From: an uncultured Ruminococcus sp. | Lineage (GTDB): Bacteria > Bacillota > Clostridia > Oscillospirales > CAG-272 | Length of the DNA: 16,836 bases | Assembly: GCA_902782785.1 (NCBI GenBank) | Contig: CACZOH010000183.1 | Span: 1-16,836 of the forward strand | Reading direction: 5' to 3' | Shown: positions 1 to 7,074 of the stretch, piece after piece | How the letters are laid out: each line of letters opens with the position of its first letter | Numbering within the stretch: the first letter of the stretch is position 1 | Translations under genes and position numbers: made by a program | Notes under the pieces: generated by a model | Database searches by the model: none | What the model was told of the DNA's origin: nothing | The model's input: the letters and a program-made list of their open reading frames with translations, nothing else

Positions 1-4
1 AGGA

Positions 5-109
5 CTCAAACGGATGAAATTTCGAGATATTTTCGGCGCGGAGGAAGCAGGAATACGTCGGTATTCCAATGACGACAAACCGAAAAGAGCCGAAATAGCG
101 CCGTTTGAG
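5..109. repeat. Nested inverted-repeat element, possible structured RNA or mobile palindrome
   Basis: Perfect 9-base ends, CTCAAACGG at 5-13 and CCGTTTGAG at 101-109, enclose a second imperfect inverted repeat (TATTTTCGGC at 28-37 against GCCGAAATA at 89-97, one base bulged). At its centre is a perfect 7-base-pair hairpin, GGAATAC (50-56) with a GTCG loop and GTATTCC (61-67). A competing arm exists: CGAAAA at 81-86 can also pair with TTTTCG at 30-35. The element lies just past the 3' end of spoIIE. The plus strand is open in one frame across it, but that frame would run on into the spoIIE coding region and has no recognisable start or product, so I do not call a gene. It resembles the small palindromic intergenic repeats seen in many clostridial genomes. 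No second copy is visible in this window. Confidence 0.55.
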
Positions 110-113
110 CGGG

Positions 114-137
114 TTCGGATAACTCTTGTTACCCAAA
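114..137 (-). terminator. Weak hairpin downstream of spoIIE
   Basis: Read on the minus strand just after the spoIIE stop codon, the RNA can form a 10-base-pair stem with G-U wobbles (bases 137-128 with 123-114) around the loop AAGA. No T tract follows directly, so intrinsic termination would be weak. The larger inverted repeat at 5-109 comes next and could contribute to termination. Confidence 0.3.
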
Positions 138-144
138 GACTTTT

Positions 145-2463
145 TCAGCTGAACCTGACGGCAAGCACGGTCATATCGTCCGCCGCGCCATAGCGCTCCT
201 CCGCTTCCTCAAGCACGGCAGCGCATATTGCCTCCGGATCCTTCGTATCTGTTGAACAGAGAAGGTCGCAGAGCCATTCCGTTTCCTCGTTCCCTCCCGT
301 GACGCCGTCGCTCACCATCACGGCGGCGTCGCCGCGGCGCAGGGTGAACTCCACCTTTTCCGCGCAAAGCTCGCGCATGATGCCGACGGGCGGCGTGTGC
401 GACGTTATCCTGTACGCCCTGCCTCCCCTGATTATGAACGACGGCGACGCGCCGCACTTGTAAAACGCCGCCTTACCCGTTATAAGATCCGCTTCAAGCA
501 GATCTACCGTGGAAAAGCATTCCGCGCGTCTCTGTCTTATTATGTTATTCAGCGTTTCAAGCGTCACGCCGCGGTCGCACCCGGCGTAAAGCAGTCTTCC
601 GAGCTCGATACCCGTCAGGCGCGACGATACGGCGGCGTCGTGTCCGCTCCCCATCCCGTCGCAGACGGCGCAGAAAACGCGGTCGTCGCATTCCGTGTAA
701 AACGACGTGTCGCCGTTCACTATCTCCCGCTCCTTCGGCTTGTCCGACGTGCTCACCTCAGCCGATAAAACGGGAGCGCTCTCCGCGCGGAATACGGCGA
801 CTCCGTCCTCCTCGGTCACCTCCGGGTCCTTAAGCTTCACGGAAAGCGCCCTTTCCGCCGCTTTTTTCAGCTCCGACGCGCTCTGTCTTATGCGGCGCGC
901 GTCCGCGCCGGAGGCGATGACGTACTTTTTTCTGCCGTCGCACACGGTTATGTCTCCGCCGAAAAGCTCGCGGTAATACGGCAGGGACGAGAGCGCCGCG
1001 CCGAGCTTTGCCGAAGCCTCGGGCGGTTTTTTCGCCGTACGTTTATTAAGTATTTTCGACAGGGCAGCAAAGTCGGAGGACGTGACGCCCGCCTTGTCAA
1101 GCTCCGTCAGCCGCCGTATATAATCGGCGGCGGCTATGTTCAGTTTCACGGCAATACCGTCGCCGTATTCGCATTTTTCACGCGCGGGAAGCGGCAGGTC
1201 ATCCTTTGAAAGATGCTTCTTCCCGATCAGAAGTCCGGCGAGAACGTCCGTCTGCGCGCGGTCCGGTCCTCCGCAGACGCTTTTGTTCCTGCAGTCCGGG
1301 CAGAATTCCGAAAAAACGGAGCCGCACGAAGCGGACAGAGACGCTTTATCCGGTCTTCTCTCCGCTTTTGACACGTCGGCGGTAAGCTCCGATATGCTTT
1401 TGCACGCGTCCGCGAGCTTTTTCATCTCCGCAAGCTCTCTTTCGCGCTCGTCGGAGATGAAGGCGGCGTATGAAACGGCTGTTTTTTCCTTTGTGAAAAC
1501 GGAGACGGGAAGTCTTTTTCCGAGCACTCCGAAATACTCGCCGAACAGCACGACCGCCGCGGCGGAAGCCGCCTCCGGCAGATTTGACGTAAGCGTTTCA
1601 AAGCCTCCGGTCTGAAGCCCCACGAAAAGCCCCGCGATAACGGAGAAAAGCACGCCGATATAGGCGGACAGGGGGCTGAGCAGACCGCAGATAAAGCCAA
1701 CCGTTCCGTACAGCGGACAAAGCGTTATGTCGACCGCCGCGCCGCAGAGAAACCCTGCGACCACGCCGCGCAGAGCGCCTCCGCGCCTCGCCGCCGCAAG
1801 CGTCAGAAGCGACGCCGCAAAGGCGGAAAGCGAAACGCTTAAAACGGAAAGCCCTTTGAGCGACAGAACGACGGAGAAAATAACGGCGGCGAGCCCCGCC
1901 TCGTATTTCTGCGTATCCCTGTTCTCCTTATCCGTAAAGCAGGAATAAGCGTATACCGCCCCGCACGAACAGAGAATAAAAAACGCGCCCGCGAGCAGGT
2001 CGTAATATCTGAATCCGCCGTATATTATCCTCACCGCCGAGACCGTCAAAGCGCCCGCCGCGGACGACGCGATACGCGGCGCAAGCCCGTCGTTCAGCCG
2101 GTATACGGACGACTTGTCCCTGTGAAGGAAAAACGACAGCGCGTATCTGAACCCGAGAGAAACGATAAGCCCCGATAAGTACGTCACGGTTTTGTCGCCG
2201 CCGAGCACGAATGCGGAGATCACGGCGCCCGCCGCGGCGAACGGTATCCCTTCTCTTAACGCGCATACAAACGCCAGGCCGAGAGGTGAGGTTTCAAACA
2301 AAAGCTCCGCGCGCCCGAAAAGAAACGACGCGGCGCCGTATAACAGACCGTATAAAACGGCGTATCTTTTTTCCTTTAAAAACGACGCCGTTTTTTCAAA
2401 GAGCGGCATACCTTTTGTCAAACGTGTTATTTTTTCTTTCATTTTTTTCTTTTTCCTTTGCAT
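145..2463 (-). CDS. spoIIE: Stage II sporulation protein E, PP2C-type serine phosphatase
   Basis: SpoIIE dephosphorylates the anti-anti-sigma factor SpoIIAA to release sigma-F in the forespore and also acts at the polar septum. At 772 residues the length is close to the usual roughly 800. Residues about 35-330 form a series of hydrophobic membrane segments. A Cys-rich patch (CGSVFSEFCPDC with further Cys) lies in the middle region and is common in clostridial SpoIIE. The C-terminal third is the PP2C phosphatase, with the metal-binding DGMGSG at 602-607 and SDGV at 718-721. The first ATG (2463) has only a weak A-rich upstream stretch. A second ATG, Met8 at 2442, follows AAAGG by 12 bases and may be the real start. 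The gene stands alone, divergent from the solute-binding protein. It is strong evidence that the host forms endospores. Confidence 0.93.
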   Translation of the reverse strand: MQRKKKKMKEKITRLTKGMPLFEKTASFLKEKRYAVLYGLLYGAASFLFGRAELLFETSPLGLAFVCALREGIPFAAAGAVISAFVLGGDKTVTYLSGLIVSLGFRYALSFFLHRDKSSVYRLNDGLAPRIASSAAGALTVSAVRIIYGGFRYYDLLAGAFFILCSCGAVYAYSCFTDKENRDTQKYEAGLAAVIFSVVLSLKGLSVLSVSLSAFAASLLTLAAARRGGALRGVVAGFLCGAAVDITLCPLYGTVGFICGLLSPLSAYIGVLFSVIAGLFVGLQTGGFETLTSNLPEAASAAAVVLFGEYFGVLGKRLPVSVFTKEKTAVSYAAFISDERERELAEMKKLADACKSISELTADVSKAERRPDKASLSASCGSVFSEFCPDCRNKSVCGGPDRAQTDVLAGLLIGKKHLSKDDLPLPAREKCEYGDGIAVKLNIAAADYIRRLTELDKAGVTSSDFAALSKILNKRTAKKPPEASAKLGAALSSLPYYRELFGGDITVCDGRKKYVIASGADARRIRQSASELKKAAERALSVKLKDPEVTEEDGVAVFRAESAPVLSAEVSTSDKPKEREIVNGDTSFYTECDDRVFCAVCDGMGSGHDAAVSSRLTGIELGRLLYAGCDRGVTLETLNNIIRQRRAECFSTVDLLEADLITGKAAFYKCGASPSFIIRGGRAYRITSHTPPVGIMRELCAEKVEFTLRRGDAAVMVSDGVTGGNEETEWLCDLLCSTDTKDPEAICAAVLEEAEERYGAADDMTVLAVRFS

Positions 2464-2484
2464 TTTTCTTTTTTTACATCATAC

Positions 2485-2524
2485 AGTATAAACGGCGATA
2501 AAGGTGTCGCACCTTAGTGTCGGT
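2485..2524 (-). promoter_or_regulatory. Candidate spoIIE promoter with two Spo0A-like boxes
   Basis: On the minus strand a TATACT -10 element occupies 2490-2485. Upstream of it, plus-strand TGTCGCA (2505-2511) and TGTCGGT (2518-2524) match the Spo0A box TGTCGAA with one and two mismatches, in direct repeat 13 bases apart. No good -35 hexamer is present; the first box covers the place where it would be. Established knowledge: spoIIE is a direct Spo0A target whose sigma-A promoter has 0A boxes overlapping a poor, oddly spaced -35. A transcript from here would start near 2478, giving a leader of about 36 bases to the ATG at 2442 but only about 15 to the ATG at 2463. Motif matches are by eye. Confidence 0.4.
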
Positions 2525-2599
2525 AAATATTGTTTTATACCGAGAAAAAGAAAAGAAACGGCGCGGCGGTATGCTTAATATCCGATTTAGTCGCCCGCT

Positions 2600-2637
2600 G
2601 ACGAGAAAAAGCGCTTTTTTTAAAGGCGTTTTTCGTC
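2600..2637. other. Hairpin containing a perfect 14-base palindrome
   Basis: GACGAGAAAAAGCGC at 2600-2614 pairs imperfectly with GCGTTTTTCGTC at 2626-2637. Within it, 2606-2619 (AAAAAGCGCTTTTT) is a perfect palindrome. It sits 19 bases upstream of the -35 of the solute-binding protein promoter. It could be a terminator remnant, a transcription insulator between the divergent genes, or an operator for a dimeric regulator; the sequence alone does not decide. Confidence 0.4.
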
Positions 2638-2656
2638 AAAAAATACAAAAACCCCA

Positions 2657-2685
2657 TTGATTTTTTCTTTTATATATGATATAAT
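2657..2685 (+). promoter_or_regulatory. Sigma-A promoter of the solute-binding protein gene
   Basis: TTGATT (-35, 2657-2662) and TATAAT (-10, 2680-2685) are separated by exactly 17 bases in an AT-rich stretch. Transcription should start near 2692, leaving a leader of about 29 bases that contains the ribosome-binding site GAGAGG at 2703-2708 before the ATG at 2721. The match is one base short of consensus in the -35 and perfect in the -10, so strong expression is expected. It is the best promoter seen for the whole downstream glycan locus. Confidence 0.8.
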
Positions 2686-2720
2686 ACAATAAATTAAATA
2701 ACGAGAGGTACAACAGCAAA

Positions 2721-4202
2721 ATGAAAAAAGCATTGTGTATCATCTTTGCCGTTCTGCTTGCTTCAAGCGCCGTGTTTGCCGCCGGCTGTGCAAATCAGGG
2801 CGGCGCGGGCGTAAATACGCAGACCGAGCAGGCGACCGCGGCGGAGGAAACGACCGAGCCGGAGGTCACCGAGATCCTGCCGGATCTTCCCGACGTCAGA
2901 TACGACGGTAAGGTTTTCCGCGTAATCCTGCCCGACGGTATGCAGGCGACGGACGTTTTTACGGAGGATCATGAAACGTCTGACCCGCTCCATGACGCCG
3001 TATTCAAGAGAAACAACATAATAATGGACCGCTACGGTATAACGTTCGACGTATCGACGGACGATTACGCCGCGATAAACAGCAAGATAAGCAACAGCGT
3101 TAAGGCGGGCTCCGACGAGTACGATCTCTGCTACGTTCAGATGGTTTTCGGCTCTGCGCTCGCGCAATCCAACGCCGTGCTCCCGTTTGAAAAGCTGCCG
3201 TACGTGGACCTTTCAAAGCCGTGGTGGGACAAAGCCATAGGAAACGGCTTCTCCATAAGAAACAACCTTATGATGGTAAACGGAGACTTAAGCCCGACGA
3301 GCTTCAGCATCACGTCCTGCATGTACTTCAACAAGACGATGTTCGACAAGCTTGACCTTGAATATCCGTATCAGCTCGTAAAGGACGGCAAGTGGACGCT
3401 TGACAAGCTGTTTGAATATACGAAGGACATAACCGCCGACGTTGACGGCGACGGAAAAATAACGCCCGACAGCAAGGAGGATATCTACGGTCTTTCGTCC
3501 TGGTATCTCGACGTTCCGTACAGCTTCTACTACGCGGCGGGCGGTATGCTCGTTTCAAAGGATCAGGACGACGTTCCGTTCTACAATCCTCAGCTTGAGC
3601 GCGACACCGCAATATACGGAAAAATTTACGACGTTATAGTGACTAACAACGCGTACTATGAAACCAACGTATCCGACTTCCCGAACGTCGCAAAGCTGTT
3701 TGCGGACGGCAGAGCCATGTTCCTTGACGCAAAGCTGCACACCGCCGAGGAGCTGCGCGAAATGGATAACGAATTCGGCATAATCCCCGTTCCGAAGCTC
3801 GACGAGAGCCAGAATGATTACAAATCCTTCGTCAACGGAGCCGCCAGCATGATCTGCGTGCCCGCGACGGTCAAGGAATCCGACCGCGAATACGTTTCGA
3901 TAATAATCGAAGCGATGGCGAGCGAAGCGTATAAGACCGTAACGCCCGTGCTTTACGAAACGTACCTCAAGCGCAAAATGACGCGCGACGCGGAATCCGC
4001 CGAGATGATAGACTACATAGTAAGAAACCGCGTTTTCGATATGGCGTACGTCAATATGCACGACGGAGTGGGCTCCTACGTGCGCGATCTTCTGCAGAAC
4101 AAATCAACCGATATCGCGTCCTCGCTCAAGAAATACGCAAAGACCGCGAAAAAGAGAATAGAAAATGTCGTAAAGGCGTTTGACAAGAGCCTTAACAGCT
4201 GA
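2721..4202 (+). CDS. Extracellular solute-binding lipoprotein (ABC transporter, sugar type)
   Basis: A 493-residue secreted lipoprotein. The signal peptide ends in a lipobox with Cys23 (FAAGC), then a short Gln/Thr/Glu-rich linker to about residue 50, then a periplasmic-binding fold of the family 1 oligosaccharide type. Residues near 240 (DVDGDGKITPD) form a calcium-loop-like stretch often seen at this place in clostridial solute-binding proteins. The protein should capture an oligosaccharide outside the membrane and hand it to an ABC permease. No permease or ATPase gene lies in the window, so it is an orphan, or it shares a permease encoded elsewhere. It has its own strong promoter and is followed by a strong hairpin, which fits the high expression typical of binding proteins relative to the enzymes behind them. 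The ligand cannot be read from sequence; the neighbours suggest a mannose-containing glycan. Confidence 0.85.
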   Translation: MKKALCIIFAVLLASSAVFAAGCANQGGAGVNTQTEQATAAEETTEPEVTEILPDLPDVRYDGKVFRVILPDGMQATDVFTEDHETSDPLHDAVFKRNNIIMDRYGITFDVSTDDYAAINSKISNSVKAGSDEYDLCYVQMVFGSALAQSNAVLPFEKLPYVDLSKPWWDKAIGNGFSIRNNLMMVNGDLSPTSFSITSCMYFNKTMFDKLDLEYPYQLVKDGKWTLDKLFEYTKDITADVDGDGKITPDSKEDIYGLSSWYLDVPYSFYYAAGGMLVSKDQDDVPFYNPQLERDTAIYGKIYDVIVTNNAYYETNVSDFPNVAKLFADGRAMFLDAKLHTAEELREMDNEFGIIPVPKLDESQNDYKSFVNGAASMICVPATVKESDREYVSIIIEAMASEAYKTVTPVLYETYLKRKMTRDAESAEMIDYIVRNRVFDMAYVNMHDGVGSYVRDLLQNKSTDIASSLKKYAKTAKKRIENVVKAFDKSLNS

Positions 4203-4215
4203 ACGGCATTATCAG

Positions 4216-4247
4216 GCGGGCTGTTGCAGCGGCAACAGCCCGCTTTT
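4216..4247 (+). terminator. Intercistronic hairpin terminator or attenuator
   Basis: A perfect 12-base-pair stem (GCGGGCTGTTGC, 4216-4227, with GCAACAGCCCGC, 4232-4243) closes a four-base loop and is followed by TTTT. It lies between the solute-binding protein stop and the GH38 start. The T tract is short, so partial readthrough is plausible. No convincing promoter is seen between it and GH38 (only an isolated TACAAT at 4251-4256), which suggests that it sets a ratio between the binding protein and the enzymes rather than ending the operon. Confidence 0.8.
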
Positions 4248-4278
4248 AGGTACAATACTGTAAGAAAAGGGGAAAAAC

Positions 4279-7065
4279 ATGACTTACCTTCAGAAACTGA
4301 AAGCGCTTGACGCCAAAAGAAACAACGGCGTACACGCCGAGCGTATATGCTCGGAGATCACGTATCTTGACGCGATATCAAAAAACGAAAACGGAAAATT
4401 CGACGCTCTTATAGAAAAAGCGGCCGATATGCTTCTGTCCGCCGCGGAAAAGGACGGCGTAATAACGAAGGAAGCGGCAAAAAAAGCCGAGGAAAGCCTT
4501 ATGCCGCTTCAGCCCGAGGCAAAAAAATACACGGAATTATTCATTTCCCACGCGCATATAGATATGAACTGGATGTGGGGATATAACGAGACGGCGGCGG
4601 TCACGTACGACACGTTCCGCACGGTGCTCGACCTTATGCGGGAGTTTCCCGATATGACGTTCGGTCAGTCTCAGGCGTCGACTTACGAGATAGTCGAAAA
4701 ATACTGTCCGGAGCTTCTGCCCGAGATAAAACAGCGCATAAAGGAAGGCAGATGGGAGGTGACCGCGGCGGAATGGGTCGAGCCCGACAAGAATATGCCG
4801 GACGGCGAATCCCTCACAAGACAGATACTGCAGTCACGCAAATATCTGTCAAAGCTTCTCGATATTTCACCGGACAGTCTCAACATAAACTTCGTACCGG
4901 ACACGTTCGGCCACAACGCGAACGTTCCGGAGATACTGTCCGACGCGGGCGTGAAATATATGTATCACTGCAGAGGACACGAGGGACCGTGCGTTTACCG
5001 CTACGCTTCCCCGTCGGGCAAAAGCGTGCTCGTTTACCGCGAATACGCCTGGTACAACGGCGAGATAAGCCCGTTCAAATTTGAGATAGTGCCGCAGTTC
5101 TGCGCAAACGAAAAAGTAAACACGTATCTTTGCGTTTTCGGCGTGGGCGACCACGGCGGCGGACCGTCGAGGCGCGACATAGAGCGCATCGAGGAATACA
5201 AGAGCTGGCCTCTCACCCCCGTTATACGCTTCGGCACGTTCCGCGAGTTTTTCAGTGTGCTTGAAAACAGCGAAAACGAATATCCCGTTTACGACACGGA
5301 GCGCAATTTCCTGTTCACGGGCTGCTATACGACGCAGACGAGGATAAAGATGGCGAACCGCATAGCCGAAACAAGGCTGAACGAGACGGAGGCGCTCTCC
5401 GCAATGGCGTCCGTTATGGCGGGCGCGCCCGCGGAGCCGGACAGGCTTGACCGCGCGTGGAGAAACGTTTTGTTCAACCATTTCCACGACATACTCCCGG
5501 GCTCCGGCACGGTCGAGACGCGCGAGTTCGCGCTCGGGCGCTTCCAGGAGTCCATGGCTGATATAAACGTATACGGAAACGTCTGCATGCGCAGGATCTC
5601 CGAGGCGACGGATACGTCGTCGATACCGTTTACGAAAACGCCGGAAACGACGTCGGAGGGCGGCGGCGCCGGTTATTTACAGGCGCAGAACACGCATTAC
5701 AGATATACCGCCGCGGAGCGCGGAAACGGTCCCGTGCGCGCTTTTCAGCTTTTCAACACCACGGGAAAGGACCGCGACGAATATACGGAGATAACCGTAT
5801 GGGATTACGGTTACGGGTTTGATAACGCGGAGATGACGGACGCGGACGGAAACGACGTACCGTTTGCCGTGCTGAACGGCGGCACGGGCTACTGGGGACA
5901 CGTTTATTCAACGCTTCTCGTAAAAGCCTCCGTAAAGGCGTTCGGATATACGACGCTGATACTGAGACAGCGCGAAGAGGACGGACACAAGACGCTTCAT
6001 CCGCAGGTCTACGAATACGTTGACAAGCATATAAACGACGCTCCCTTCATTCTTGAAAACGAACTGATCCGCGCGGTTTTCGACAAAAAAACGTGCCGTC
6101 TGACAAGCCTGATAAACAAGAAAACGGGTACCGGGCTGATCTCCTCTCCGTCCTGTTATTTCAAATATACAGACGAAAACCCGTTATACGGCATGACGAG
6201 CTGGCGCGTCGGTCCTTATATGAAGGTGCGCGACGTGAACGCGGAAAACGACGTTAAATATACGTATTACAACGTACATCCGCTCTATTCGCGTCTGTCG
6301 TACGAGGTCCGTTTCGGCACGTCGGAGCTTAACTGTACCGTGACGCTCAAAAAGGACAGTCCGACGCTTGAGTTTGACGTACGCGCCGACTGGTCGGAGG
6401 CGGCGGTACGCGGGCAGAAGGTGCCTCAGCTTTCCTTCTGCGTACCCATCGGATACGATAACGGCGGAAAATTCACCGCCGACATACCGTACGGCATAAT
6501 AAAGCGTAACGAGCTTGCGCACGATATACCGGCTCTGTCCTATATCTGCGCCGACAACGGCGAGAACAGCGCGGCGCTTTTCACGGACAGCAAATACGGA
6601 TACAGATATTACGGCAAGGAAATGAGCGTAACGCTCATACGCTCCGCGTACGATCCCGATCCGTACCCCGAGCGCGGCATACACGACATACGCATAGGCG
6701 TGTCGGTATCATCGCCCGATCAGGTCATGGATATCGCCGCCGCGTTCTGCCGCCCGCTCGCGTTTCTGTCCGCCACGAAGCACGGCGGCAGTCTGCCGCT
6801 GCGCTCTTCCCTCTTTGAGACCGAGGGCGACGTAAGAGTATCGTGCGTAAAGCAGGCGGAGGGCAAAGACGGCATCGCCGTGCGTATTTACGATACCGAA
6901 GGTAAGGATCAGAAAGTCAGACTGACGTTCAGAACGCCGGTAAAGGCGGCGTTCATAACGAGAAGCGATGAAAAAGAGCCGGCGCCGGCGGAAACGGACG
7001 GCTGCAGGGTGACGCTTGCCGTGTCCGCGTACTCCGTGACGACGGCGGTCATCAGATTCAAATAA
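4279..7065 (+). CDS. GH38 family alpha-mannosidase, cytoplasmic
   Basis: A zinc-dependent retaining exo-alpha-mannosidase of 928 residues, a normal length for the family. It has no signal peptide, so it should act in the cytoplasm on imported oligosaccharides. An N-terminal helical stretch (1-85) precedes the catalytic domain, which opens with HAHIDMNW at 91-98 (zinc ligands His91 or His93, and Asp95). SQAS at 131-134 and GRWEV at 157-161 follow, then PDTFGHNANVPEI at 207-219, whose Asp208 is the expected nucleophile and zinc ligand. The helical middle domain carries NHFHDILPGSG from 400, with His403 as a further zinc ligand. The C-terminal half is the beta-sandwich GH38 domain. Ribosome-binding site AAGGGGA precedes the ATG. 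Family members cleave alpha-1,2, -1,3 or -1,6 mannosides; specificity is not visible. It heads a tightly packed gene set. Confidence 0.93.
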   Translation: MTYLQKLKALDAKRNNGVHAERICSEITYLDAISKNENGKFDALIEKAADMLLSAAEKDGVITKEAAKKAEESLMPLQPEAKKYTELFISHAHIDMNWMWGYNETAAVTYDTFRTVLDLMREFPDMTFGQSQASTYEIVEKYCPELLPEIKQRIKEGRWEVTAAEWVEPDKNMPDGESLTRQILQSRKYLSKLLDISPDSLNINFVPDTFGHNANVPEILSDAGVKYMYHCRGHEGPCVYRYASPSGKSVLVYREYAWYNGEISPFKFEIVPQFCANEKVNTYLCVFGVGDHGGGPSRRDIERIEEYKSWPLTPVIRFGTFREFFSVLENSENEYPVYDTERNFLFTGCYTTQTRIKMANRIAETRLNETEALSAMASVMAGAPAEPDRLDRAWRNVLFNHFHDILPGSGTVETREFALGRFQESMADINVYGNVCMRRISEATDTSSIPFTKTPETTSEGGGAGYLQAQNTHYRYTAAERGNGPVRAFQLFNTTGKDRDEYTEITVWDYGYGFDNAEMTDADGNDVPFAVLNGGTGYWGHVYSTLLVKASVKAFGYTTLILRQREEDGHKTLHPQVYEYVDKHINDAPFILENELIRAVFDKKTCRLTSLINKKTGTGLISSPSCYFKYTDENPLYGMTSWRVGPYMKVRDVNAENDVKYTYYNVHPLYSRLSYEVRFGTSELNCTVTLKKDSPTLEFDVRADWSEAAVRGQKVPQLSFCVPIGYDNGGKFTADIPYGIIKRNELAHDIPALSYICADNGENSAALFTDSKYGYRYYGKEMSVTLIRSAYDPDPYPERGIHDIRIGVSVSSPDQVMDIAAAFCRPLAFLSATKHGGSLPLRSSLFETEGDVRVSCVKQAEGKDGIAVRIYDTEGKDQKVRLTFRTPVKAAFITRSDEKEPAPAETDGCRVTLAVSAYSVTTAVIRFK

Positions 7066-7074
7066 GAGGTTTTT

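Noticed and set aside
2..192. Plus-strand open frame entering from the left edge
   Set aside because: It would overlap the spoIIE coding end, has no recognisable product, and coincides with a palindromic non-coding element.
3430..3475. Dockerin-like calcium loop in the solute-binding protein
   Set aside because: Only one loop, in the middle of the protein; such loops are common in solute-binding proteins, and a dockerin needs two near a terminus.
4228..4256. Promoter between the solute-binding protein and GH38
   Set aside because: TACAAT is present but no -35 lies 16-18 bases upstream; that position falls in the terminator stem.
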